From the NCBI GenBank assembly GCA_004556705.1, contig SFGA01000007.1:1-53236 (forward strand): a stretch of DNA of 53,236 nt, written 5' to 3'. The notes under the pieces were generated by a model. That model made no database searches, was not told where the DNA came from, and saw only the letters and a program-made list of their open reading frames with translations. Both the position numbers and the translations under genes were made by a program. Source of the stretch: Ruminococcus sp. (GTDB lineage Bacteria; Bacillota; Clostridia; Oscillospirales; Acutalibacteraceae). Each line of letters begins with the position of its first letter. Position 1 is the stretch's first letter. Below, one piece after another: positions 1 to 5,701 of this stretch.

Positions 1-12
1 AGTTTAATAGAT

Positions 13-381
13 TTACTCATTTGGTTTAAACACCTCTACTGTATCAAGTTTCGCAGGGTCTGAATCTGCAAAATGAAGATGTACCTGGCCACCTTCTGCT
101 TGTGGTTTACCACTATAACGAGGAAACATATGTTCAAGCATCCATGTTGTAGCTGTTTCCTTACCCATACGTACCTGTTTCTGTGATATATCGTTAATAC
201 GATTTAATAAAACAAATTCGAAGCTCTTAATCTGCTCGTGAAACTCTCTCTGAAGTTCTTCATCCTCAGATACTGCTTCTATTTCTGCGGGACTAAGTCC
301 TGCGTAGATATAAGCATCTTCAAGCGCCATTCCTGTTATGAGAGCATTGTAAATTTTGTCTTTCTTAAACCCAGGTATCAT
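13..381 (-). CDS. terS: Terminase small subunit (TerS)-like DNA-packaging protein
   Basis: A 122-residue, mostly helical protein. Its N-terminal part (residues about 5-50) reads as a helix-turn-helix of the kind seen in small terminases: KIYNALITGMALEDAYIYAG followed by a second helix and 'dpeF'-like acidic residues. A middle helical segment and the motif WMLEHMFPRYSGK (about 80-93) match the usual 'W.LE..fP..yg.' end of such domains. TerS recognises phage DNA and recruits the large terminase. It lies downstream of a HAD phosphatase gene on the minus strand. On a circular molecule the next gene would be the GT/radical-SAM gene at the right end and then TerL. Called from pattern recognition; moderately sure. 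Confidence 0.65.
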   Translation of the reverse strand: MIPGFKKDKIYNALITGMALEDAYIYAGLSPAEIEAVSEDEELQREFHEQIKSFEFVLLNRINDISQKQVRMGKETATTWMLEHMFPRYSGKPQAEGGQVHLHFADSDPAKLDTVEVFKPNE

Positions 382-434
382 GTCTTTATATTACGCTTTT
401 ATTTATACTAATTCAATGTCATTAATATAATACT

Positions 435-977
435 TTAGTGAATAGCTTTATTTCTATTTACAGCTTTAATTCTATCGCTAAACCAAGTATTAAGTACCTT
501 ATCTTCATCATCAACAAGTATTCCTGTCTTATCTTCGGCTACTTCATATTTACTAACGCCGTAAGGAACAAACTGGAAAGTATCGACTATAGAGGACAAT
601 CCTTGTTGCTGAATCCATTCTCTTTTTGCTTTCTCTGTCTCTATATTCATTTTATCTTTTACATCTTGAGGGGTATTAGGAGGAAAACGAGAACCTGCAG
701 TTATAATGCCAATCCTATACCCCATTTCTTTAAACTGATGCATCATAGTTATAAACTGAGGAATAAGAGCAGCTTCCTTATATACATCCGCATCATTAGC
801 ATCAAGTCTTTGGAACACGTTTAACTCTTTGCCTTGACTATAGCTAGTGACTTTAGGTTTAACTCCATATAAATCGGCTATGGTACCGTCCATATCAAAA
901 TATACAGTGCGTCCCGCATCTTCTTGAGTGGGTATATAGTCTTGAGACATATCTTGGAGTAATAGTTGTTGTAGCAT
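435..977 (-). CDS. HAD-superfamily 5'-nucleotidase/phosphatase
   Basis: 180 residues. HAD motif I is VYFDMDGTIADLYG (about residues 25-38), with nucleophile Asp and the second catalytic Asp. Motif II is in GIITAGSRF, and motif III/IV is ILVDDEDK near the C-terminus. The C1-type cap arrangement and length fit phage 5'(3')-deoxyribonucleotidase-like proteins, which dephosphorylate nucleotides. The substrate cannot be read from sequence. No good ribosome site precedes either possible start: the first Met has GGG only two bases upstream, and an internal Met lies at residue 10. A TATAAT sequence sits just upstream of the first Met, but no matching -35 element was found. First gene of the leftward transcript. 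Confidence 0.75.
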   Translation of the reverse strand: MLQQLLLQDMSQDYIPTQEDAGRTVYFDMDGTIADLYGVKPKVTSYSQGKELNVFQRLDANDADVYKEAALIPQFITMMHQFKEMGYRIGIITAGSRFPPNTPQDVKDKMNIETEKAKREWIQQQGLSSIVDTFQFVPYGVSKYEVAEDKTGILVDDEDKVLNTWFSDRIKAVNRNKAIH

Positions 978-1021
978 ATCCCTATTATATCGGACTAAAT
1001 AAAAGTATGCTATGTTAGAAA

Positions 1022-1072
1022 TATGACGCTAAGGTTTCGTGTGAGATATTTATGACGCTAAGGTTTCGTGTG
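1022..1072. repeat. Two direct 22-bp repeats in the divergent intergenic region
   Basis: An identical 22-base sequence containing GACGCTAAGGTTTCGTG occurs at 1022-1043 and 1051-1072, a period of 29 bases. It lies between the divergently transcribed HAD gene (minus) and the first plus-strand gene. Position and spacing suggest operator or activator binding sites, but no protein partner can be named. Confidence 0.7.
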
Positions 1073-1150
1073 TAGTGTGTGAGGACCGTATAGTGTAAAG
1101 CAAAATATATATGCTTAAACACAGTAAAAATGGCTCAGGAGGTAATTATT

Positions 1151-1519
1151 ATGAGCAAGATTAAAAATATTTTAGACAAAGTTATTAATAATAACTTTAG
1201 CGAATCGTTTGTAACACATATGAAGAATGCAATGATGATGTCGTTCTTCAAACATCAAGACAAACGTGGTAATGGAAATATCAATAATTATTGTGGTAAG
1301 ATATCTATTGATATGATATATAAAGAATTAGAAGCATTTAAGGAGGATGCTAATACAGAACACATGGTTAATGTGGCTAACTATGCTATGATTAGATATA
1401 TGTTCCCACAAAATAAAGAATCATATATTCCTACTGATTCAGATAAATCAACATTTAATGTTGGTATTACTAAATCAGTTATGGAACATCTTCGTGATTA
1501 CTTTAATGAATATAACTAA
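1151..1519 (+). CDS. Conserved phage protein, paralogue of the gene at 24043
   Basis: 122 residues. The start at 1151 is chosen because AGGAGG lies seven bases before it; an earlier in-frame ATG at 1130 has no ribosome site. The motif HMVNVANYAMIRYMFPQNK is shared with YLIDVANYAMFRYMYPQGK in the 24043 gene, and both continue with a TDS segment. The general pattern (helices, then a D/N-x-ANYA helix) faintly recalls all-alpha nucleotide pyrophosphohydrolase-like or DUF5664-type phage proteins. The metal-binding acidic motif is not convincing, so function is left open. Confidence 0.75.
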   Translation: MSKIKNILDKVINNNFSESFVTHMKNAMMMSFFKHQDKRGNGNINNYCGKISIDMIYKELEAFKEDANTEHMVNVANYAMIRYMFPQNKESYIPTDSDKSTFNVGITKSVMEHLRDYFNEYN

Positions 1520-1530
1520 GGAGGTATTGT

Positions 1531-1710
1531 ATGTTTAACAGACAACTACAATCATTAAAAGAAGCCCTCGGTAATGATACTACTGAGAATGATGTGTTTG
1601 TAACTCTTACTAAAGAAGAATTACAAAGAATCTATGATATATTAGCTTTGTATGATAAGAATAATACTAAGTTAATTAATAAAATTAAAAGCTTTATTAA
1701 GGAGGTGTAA
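1531..1710 (+). CDS. Small hypothetical protein (59 aa)
   Basis: Short gene with a clear ribosome site (AAGGAGGTATTGT before ATG). The product starts MFNRQLQSLKEALG and is charged and helical, with no cysteine, membrane segment or known motif. It lies 11 bases after the preceding gene and one base before the next, so it is probably co-transcribed. Its own last codons (AAG GAG GTG) form the ribosome site of the following gene. Function unknown. Confidence 0.7.
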   Translation: MFNRQLQSLKEALGNDTTENDVFVTLTKEELQRIYDILALYDKNNTKLINKIKSFIKEV

Positions 1711-1711
1711 T

Positions 1712-1891
1712 ATGAAAAAAGATATTACTTCATGGAAGCTTGACTTATTGTGTGAACAGCTTAAAGTAGCTATTCAGAATGAAGAAGCATGTAAGAGATA
1801 TGAGTCAATATCTCGAACATCAAATCGCCTTGCTAATCAGGAACCTTATATTTATAAAGGAACTGATGGTAAGTATCATTGGGTTCGGTGA
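1712..1891 (+). CDS. Small hypothetical protein (59 aa)
   Basis: Starts one base after the previous stop, using the AAGGAGG embedded in that gene's end. The product begins MKKDITSWKLDLLCEQLKVA and ends with an aromatic YIYKGTDGKYHWVR tail; no recognised domain. The stop codon lies at the left edge of the first 99-bp leader repeat, so the repeat begins inside the coding end. Function unknown. Confidence 0.7.
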   Translation: MKKDITSWKLDLLCEQLKVAIQNEEACKRYESISRTSNRLANQEPYIYKGTDGKYHWVR

Positions 1892-1987
1892 ACTATTGGA
1901 GAGAGTTTAAGAGATATTAGATTGACTTCACTCTAAAGAAAATCCTAACTGGAAGAGTTTTATAAACATTTACTTTATTTATTAAGG
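1889..1987 (+). repeat. 99-bp leader repeat, copy 1 of 3
   Basis: Identical over about 99 bases to 2395-2493, and over 93 bases (one T/C change) to 2973-3065. Each copy lies directly upstream of a small plus-strand gene and ends just before its ribosome site. It contains TTGACT about 45 bases in, a possible -35 element without a good -10. An ACTCT segment can pair with either an upstream or a downstream AGAGT, so the RNA could adopt two hairpins. Looks like a mobile or duplicated regulatory leader. Confidence 0.9.
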
Positions 1988-1991
1988 TACT

Positions 1992-2393
1992 ATGAAATCT
2001 ATTTACGCACTCAAAACAAGTGTTCAGGACAGGATCGGTACTCTTGAAAACAAGAATGACCGTATTCAAAACGATGCTTCTCTGTCTTCTAATACTAAGA
2101 AGACTCAGAACTACCAAATCACCCATGAGCTCAAACTACTTACAGCTGTAGTGTCATGTCTTGATTATATGTCTTTAAATGGTATAGAGGAGATACCTGA
2201 AGACTTAGAGAAAGACGTTAGAGCCATAATACCTCAGGAGGTTAAGAAAACTATAATAGAGGTACATGAAGGTGATAACGTTATCCAGCTGTTAGATAAG
2301 TACAGTAGTGTCAAGGACATCTACAAGAAGCTTACAAAGGCATGTGACGATGCTGGATTAAAGATTGTAGGTCAGGATATCGTAAAAGCTTAA
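1992..2393 (+). CDS. Hypothetical protein, paralogue of the gene at 4522
   Basis: 133 residues, helical and charged. The C-terminal third (GDNVIQLLDKYSSVKDIYKK, then LTKACDDAGLKI) closely matches GDSITELLTKYTEVRDVYGK, then LTRYCESHGLKM of the 4522 gene, so the two are diverged duplicates. Both also share a basic N-terminal helix with 'LENKNDRI/AAMKTNETLS' spacing. The gene follows the first 99-bp repeat, with a short AAGGTAC before ATG. No enzymatic motif seen; function unknown. Confidence 0.75.
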   Translation: MKSIYALKTSVQDRIGTLENKNDRIQNDASLSSNTKKTQNYQITHELKLLTAVVSCLDYMSLNGIEEIPEDLEKDVRAIIPQEVKKTIIEVHEGDNVIQLLDKYSSVKDIYKKLTKACDDAGLKIVGQDIVKA

Positions 2394-2394
2394 A

Positions 2395-2493
2395 TGAACT
2401 ATTGGAGAGAGTTTAAGAGATATTAGATTGACTTCACTCTAAAGAAAATCCTAACTGGAAGAGTTTTATAAACATTTACTTTATTTATTAAGG
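2395..2493 (+). repeat. 99-bp leader repeat, copy 2 of 3
   Basis: Matches copy 1 (1889-1987) base for base over its length. It starts right after the stop codon of the 1992 gene and ends nine bases before the next start codon, so it forms nearly the whole leader of that gene. Confidence 0.9.
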
Positions 2494-2502
2494 GGTAGTA
2501 TT

Positions 2503-2748
2503 ATGTCAATTATCAAATCTATCCTTAACAACACAATTTCTAGGATGGTTACACGTAATCGTGTACTCAAAGCAACCGGATGTTCTATCGAAGACTTTGC
2601 TGAAGTGGCGAATAACCCTGATGGTATTGATTGCTTCATCAAAGACTTCCGTAGAGAAGGATGGTGTGATACAGAGCTTCGTTCTATTCTCGATACTCTC
2701 TTCCATCTCAATAGAGCAATAGATTGCTATGGTCAATACTGGTTCTAA
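2503..2748 (+). CDS. Small hypothetical protein (81 aa)
   Basis: Begins MSIIKSILNNTISRMVTRNR and continues with ATGCSIEDFAEVANNPDGID; the middle could be a short helical domain. No cysteine cluster or membrane segment. It is preceded by the second 99-bp repeat, and its ribosome site is AAGGGGTAGT. Function unknown. Confidence 0.65.
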   Translation: MSIIKSILNNTISRMVTRNRVLKATGCSIEDFAEVANNPDGIDCFIKDFRREGWCDTELRSILDTLFHLNRAIDCYGQYWF

Positions 2749-2856
2749 TTAAAAACATTACATTACATATCCTCAACACATAGTGGCTCAGTGTATAAAT
2801 AAAAGCTGTCTGCTATTGAGAGGGAACTTTATTATCTAGTCTTTAGGAGGACTATT

Positions 2857-2961
2857 ATGAAAAAGAATGTTACAATTACAGTAGGAGAAAAGGTATTTGA
2901 ATTGGATGACTTTGCAAGAGCCATATTACAGGACGCTTTGGAAGCTTCGTACCTTAGTTAA
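2857..2961 (+). CDS. Microprotein, 34 aa, first copy of a duplicated gene
   Basis: Strong ribosome site (AGGAGGACTATT before ATG). The product is MKKNVTITVGEKVFELDDFA plus RAILQDALEASYLS. The first 29 codons and the upstream AGGAGGACTATT are repeated exactly in the gene at 3078. In the second copy an extra nine bases change the reading of the last residues. The beta-then-helix pattern is compatible with a small folded peptide. Function unknown. Confidence 0.55.
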   Translation: MKKNVTITVGEKVFELDDFARAILQDALEASYLS

Positions 2962-2972
2962 AGAACTATAAG

Positions 2973-3065
2973 ACTATTGGAGAGAGTTTAAGAGATATTA
3001 GATTGACTTCACTCTAAAGAAAATCCTAACTGGAAGAGTTTTATAAACATTTACTTTATCTATTA
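2973..3065 (+). repeat. Leader repeat, copy 3 of 3 (93 bp)
   Basis: Aligns without gaps to 1892-1984, with a single T-to-C change near its right end. Placed in front of the second copy of the microprotein gene. The first copy of that gene has an unrelated leader, so leader and gene were not duplicated as one block. Confidence 0.9.
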
Positions 3066-3077
3066 TGGAGGACTATT

Positions 3078-3185
3078 ATGAAAAAGAATGTTACAATTAC
3101 AGTAGGAGAAAAGGTATTTGAATTGGATGACTTTGCAAGAGCCATATTACAGGACGCTTTGGAAGTGAGATTCTTCGTACCTTAG
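3078..3185 (+). CDS. Microprotein, 35 aa, second copy with altered C-terminus
   Basis: Same first 29 residues as the gene at 2857, but a short insertion (GTGAGATT) shifts the end to VRFFVP. The sequence after the insertion is again identical to the first copy, read in another frame. This is a recent tandem duplication followed by a small indel. The ribosome site GGAGGACTATT is intact, so the gene is probably still translated. Confidence 0.5.
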   Translation: MKKNVTITVGEKVFELDDFARAILQDALEVRFFVP

Positions 3186-3261
3186 TTAAAGAACTATAAG
3201 ACTTTGAATAATTAAAATAAAAATCCCGCTAGTCGGATAATAGGCTAGCAAGGAATACACC

Positions 3262-3789
3262 ATGGCACTAAGCTATGAACCAGTACTCAATGGGTACAAC
3301 ATTTGGACAGCAGAGGTATTAATCCCTGTTTATGGTAAGAGAAAGGATGGTTCTAAATACCGTACTTTTATGAGAAAGAGTCTTAACTATACTGATGTTA
3401 AGTCTTATTGGAGATACGAAGAAGACCCTATTACAAAGTGGTGGTGTCTCTATCGTATTGACAATGCTACAAATAGCAAACGATTGGTCTACAAAGAAGC
3501 TATTCGTTATAGTCCTGAATCAATAATAGCTCAAATAAGTGCAAGAGAAATATCTTTCACTGATGCTAAACGATTCGAACAAAAAACTAGGGCTATCGAT
3601 AAAAAGATAGCTCTAAGTCAAGCATGGTCTGTGGAGTTCGATGGCAAGAACGTCTTAGGTATACTAGCTCTAAAACCAAAGTGTACCTACAAAGAACTAC
3701 TTAACATCATCCACAATGAAGGCGGTTATGTAGATTCTGAAGGAATCGTACATAAAGGTGAGGCTGTCAGCAGGACAGTAGAATTATAA
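3262..3789 (+). CDS. Hypothetical protein (175 aa)
   Basis: Begins MALSYEPVLNGYNIWTAEVL; the first 70 residues are rich in aromatic and basic residues (GKRKDGSKYRTF, SYWRYEEDP, KWWCLYRI) and look like a beta-rich domain. The C-terminal part (TYKELLNIIHNEGGYVDSEG) could be a small helix-strand unit. The ribosome site is AAGGA, eight bases before ATG. A small GCTAG/CTAGC hairpin (3228-3249) lies immediately before it. The gene ends before a 350-base non-coding stretch. Function unknown. Confidence 0.7.
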   Translation: MALSYEPVLNGYNIWTAEVLIPVYGKRKDGSKYRTFMRKSLNYTDVKSYWRYEEDPITKWWCLYRIDNATNSKRLVYKEAIRYSPESIIAQISAREISFTDAKRFEQKTRAIDKKIALSQAWSVEFDGKNVLGILALKPKCTYKELLNIIHNEGGYVDSEGIVHKGEAVSRTVEL

Positions 3790-3799
3790 AATAAGAAGA

Positions 3800-3975
3800 A
3801 ATCCTATGAAGATGGCACAAGCTCCATGATGAGATTCATCACTCCGAACTGTTAAAAAGAGAATCAGTATAAAATTCTCAAACTAAGGCCTCAGTAGGTG
3901 TCGATTTCCTACAAGCTGAACGGTTGCAGCTTAAAACATTCCGGGCGGGTAGTCTGCTCAAATCGGCGCGCAAAA
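3800..3975 (+). ncRNA. Candidate structured RNA with four consecutive hairpins
   Basis: No open frame with a ribosome site was found here. Four perfect stems follow one another: TGATGA/TCATCA (3827-3841), GAGAAT/ATTCTC (3859-3879), GTAGG/CCTAC (3894-3912) and AAGCTG/CAGCTT (3913-3932). A GC-rich segment (CCGGGCGGG...GGCGCGC) ends at about 3971. The stretch is clearly less AT-rich than what follows. It is not a tRNA by arm spacing. The family is unknown; it may be a small phage RNA or a leader element. Confidence 0.4.
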
Positions 3976-4025
3976 ATACCATGTACGTACATATAAAATA
4001 TTTTATAAAAATTTTTAATAATTAC

Positions 4026-4054
4026 TTGATTTTTATTAAATAATTATATATAAT
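4026..4054 (+). promoter_or_regulatory. Sigma-70-like promoter (TTGATT-17-TATAAT)
   Basis: TTGATT at 4026-4031, a 17-base spacer and a perfect TATAAT at 4049-4054, preceded by AC. The -10 lies inside a 20-bp perfect palindrome, AATAATTATATATAATTATT (4039-4058). Similar 'cTTGAt' elements with 17-base spacing precede the genes at 6392, 11396 and 18127, which supports a common promoter class. Confidence 0.6.
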
Positions 4055-4071
4055 TATTAAAACATTTTTAT

Positions 4072-4123
4072 AAAAACGTTATACAAAAACGTTATATAAA
4101 AACGTTATACAAAAACGTTATAT
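4072..4123. repeat. Four tandem 13-bp AT-rich repeats (iteron-like)
   Basis: The unit AAAAACGTTATAC/T is repeated four times without gaps (4072-4084, 4085-4097, 4098-4110, 4111-4123), alternating C and T at the last base. A fifth partial copy runs into the ribosome site of the next gene. Each unit carries the palindrome AACGTT. Together with the neighbouring palindromes (4039-4058, and ATGTACGTACAT at 3981-3992) and very high AT content, this could be a replication origin or a protein-binding array. Confidence 0.75.
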
Positions 4124-4143
4124 AAAAATGTAAGGAAAGTATT

Positions 4144-4389
4144 ATGTTTAAGAAAGTAAAACGTTTAGCTAATACGTTATCAAAACGTATTCGTAATGAT
4201 TTTTACAGATATGAAATATTTATTTGTAAAACAAACGATAACAAGGTACGATTAGTATTATATCCGTTACCAGAAGCGACGAAAGATGATGTTACAGGTA
4301 TGTACAACTACATACTTGGTTACTGCGATGCTAAAGAACTATCGTTTGAAGATTTAAGTAGTAAAAATATATTACGTTTTGAATTTTAA
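4144..4389 (+). CDS. Small hypothetical protein (81 aa)
   Basis: Starts with a strongly basic helix (MFKKVKRLANTLSKRIRNDF), followed by a beta-rich part (YRYEIFICKT, VRLVLYPLPE) and an acidic tail. The basic N-terminus could contact nucleic acid, but no known domain is recognised. It lies directly after the iteron-like repeats, with AAGGAAAG as ribosome site. Its transcript would start at the promoter at 4026. Confidence 0.65.
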   Translation: MFKKVKRLANTLSKRIRNDFYRYEIFICKTNDNKVRLVLYPLPEATKDDVTGMYNYILGYCDAKELSFEDLSSKNILRFEF

Positions 4390-4395
4390 GTACAG

Positions 4396-4454
4396 TTAAG
4401 TAACTATCGTACAGATTACTAACATACTAGTAGTCTGTATATACAGTTACTTAA
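4396..4454 (+). promoter_or_regulatory. Long two-part hairpin between genes
   Basis: The outer stem TTAAGTAACT/AGTTACTTAA (4396-4405 with 4445-4454) is perfect. The inner stem TACAGATTACTA/TAGTAGTCTGTA (4410-4421 with 4428-4439) has one G-T pair and a six-base loop. No T-run follows, so it is not a typical intrinsic terminator. Two smaller hairpins follow before the next gene: CATCG/CGATG at about 4460-4476, and CGTGT/ACACG near 4493-4506. It may be a processing signal, attenuator or operator. Confidence 0.6.
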
Positions 4455-4521
4455 TAAAACATCGTTGTGTACGATGAAGTAACGTTTAGATACGTGTTAA
4501 TACACGAAAAGGAGTCATACT

Positions 4522-4929
4522 ATGACTACAAACAAACTCTCTACTCTTTGCGAAGAGAAAATCAACGAACTCAAAGCGTCCATCGCTGCGATGAAAACAA
4601 ATGAAACGTTGTCTAAGGCAACACGCGGGACGCAATTGTACAAGATGGGTCGTGAACGTAGAGTTCTTCATCTCGTGAAATCGTTAGTTGAACAGTGCGA
4701 CTCTAAATTGAAACTATCGGAAGAGGATATGGATACGTTCACATTGATTACTACGTTAATCAGCGAGCGTGCGCCTCGTTCATCTGTAGAGTGCAAGGAA
4801 GGAGATTCGATTACGGAATTGCTTACCAAGTATACTGAAGTACGTGATGTTTACGGTAAGTTAACAAGATACTGCGAATCGCATGGCTTGAAGATGGATT
4901 GCGCGAACAATAAAATCATAAAAGCATAA
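4522..4929 (+). CDS. Hypothetical protein, paralogue of the gene at 1992
   Basis: 135 residues. Its C-terminal part (ITELLTKYTEVRDVYGKLTR, then a Cys/His segment and IIKA) matches the 1992 gene at the same place, including the final KA. The N-terminal half is helical and basic, the middle acidic. The ribosome site AAGGAG is eight bases before ATG. Its base composition is more GC-rich (GCG, CGT codons) than its paralogue's, pointing to long divergence. Function unknown. Confidence 0.75.
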   Translation: MTTNKLSTLCEEKINELKASIAAMKTNETLSKATRGTQLYKMGRERRVLHLVKSLVEQCDSKLKLSEEDMDTFTLITTLISERAPRSSVECKEGDSITELLTKYTEVRDVYGKLTRYCESHGLKMDCANNKIIKA

Positions 4930-4939
4930 AATACAACAG

Positions 4940-4972
4940 CGGTTATCTACTGAACCACGATGTAGATAACCG
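4940..4972 (+). terminator. 11-bp perfect hairpin after the 4522 gene
   Basis: CGGTTATCTAC (4940-4950) pairs perfectly with GTAGATAACCG (4962-4972) around an 11-base loop. There is no following T-run, and the next ribosome site (TGGAGGT) begins seven bases later. It may slow or end transcription, or mark an mRNA processing site. Confidence 0.45.
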
Positions 4973-4992
4973 TACTTATGGAGGTTAATACA

Positions 4993-5172
4993 ATGAAACT
5001 CGAACTAACGACGGAAGAGACTTGTAGTCTCTTTAATGAACTTGAAAAAGAAGTCGGTCTGATGAAAGACTATTGCGCTGAAAATAAGACCAGTCTCAAG
5101 GAAGCGTTCGGCGAACATGCTGTTCATCTAGAGCAAATATACTTAAAACTTAAAAGAGGGTTAAAACAATGA
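4993..5172 (+). CDS. Small acidic helical protein (59 aa)
   Basis: The start at 4993 is preferred: an earlier in-frame ATG at 4978 overlaps the GGAGG ribosome site itself. The product starts MKLELTTEETCSLFNELEKE and is almost entirely charged helix, with one Cys pair (TC...YC) too far apart for a clear metal site. The next gene overlaps the stop by four bases (ATGA), so the two are translationally coupled. Function unknown. Confidence 0.65.
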   Translation: MKLELTTEETCSLFNELEKEVGLMKDYCAENKTSLKEAFGEHAVHLEQIYLKLKRGLKQ

Positions 5173-5369
5173 AAAATATAGTACATTTCAATCATCGTGG
5201 TTTATTAAACACTCTAAAATTGGGTTATGAACCACTTTATGGAGGTTACTACATATGCTGTGATGATAGCTGTGGTACCCAAAGATTCTTTGAGCAGGAA
5301 CCTGACCAGCAAACTGCAATAGAACGGTTCAAGGTTCTTGTGTACTGTAATACAGGTAGGAGTATATAA
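5169..5369 (+). CDS. Small hypothetical protein (66 aa)
   Basis: Begins MKNIVHFNHRGLLNTLKLGY. A YYICCDDSCG segment in the middle gives three close cysteines. The start overlaps the previous stop as ATGA. The end abuts the next gene, whose ribosome site GTAGGAG lies within the last codons. Likely one operon from 4993 to 5616. Function unknown. Confidence 0.65.
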   Translation: MKNIVHFNHRGLLNTLKLGYEPLYGGYYICCDDSCGTQRFFEQEPDQQTAIERFKVLVYCNTGRSI

Positions 5370-5370
5370 A

Positions 5371-5616
5371 ATGAGCTGTAATAATGACACAGCTTATGAG
5401 GACGTGTTCAAACTAGGAACAAAAGAAGCGATTGTTTTTGCAGCAACCGCATACATCCTACGTGATAGAAAACTCTGTGCTGATTTTCAAAACACGTTTG
5501 GGATTAGTGTGAAGAAAGCTCAACAGAATGAACTTTCGGAAGCTCAGCAAAAATGGCTTTGGAGGACTGTCAACAAAGTCCTTGAGAGCTGTAAAATTGA
5601 CATAGAGGACTGTTAA
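5371..5616 (+). CDS. Small hypothetical protein (81 aa)
   Basis: The start at 5371 follows a good ribosome site (TAGGAGTATATAAA); an upstream alternative start lies within the preceding gene. The product begins MSCNNDTAYEDVFKLGTKEA and is helical, with KKAQQNELSEAQQKWLWR resembling an interaction helix. It is the last gene before a strong intrinsic terminator at 5672. Function unknown. Confidence 0.65.
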   Translation: MSCNNDTAYEDVFKLGTKEAIVFAATAYILRDRKLCADFQNTFGISVKKAQQNELSEAQQKWLWRTVNKVLESCKIDIEDC

Positions 5617-5671
5617 CAAAGTAGAGTGGTTCTGTTGTATTATCCTACTTCGGAACTACTCTATTCACACT

Positions 5672-5701
5672 TGTTATTACACTTGTGTAATAACAGTTTT
5701 T
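5672..5701 (+). terminator. Intrinsic terminator of the 4993-5616 operon
   Basis: TGTTATTACAC (5672-5682) pairs with GTGTAATAACA (5685-5695) and is followed by GTTTTT. Perfect stem, tight loop and a T-run: a classic rho-independent terminator. Confidence 0.85.

Noticed and set aside
438..824. 128-codon open frame on the plus strand opposite the HAD gene
   Set aside because: Fully antisense to a gene with clear HAD motifs, no ribosome site, and a Phe/Ser/Ile-rich product typical of a shadow frame.
3860..3975. Possible tRNA because of a GTAGG/CCTAC arm with TCGATT in the loop
   Set aside because: The loop is nine bases, not seven, and no acceptor stem, D-arm or anticodon arm can be placed around it.
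4072..4123. CRISPR array
   Set aside because: The 13-bp units are contiguous with no spacers; they are simple tandem repeats.
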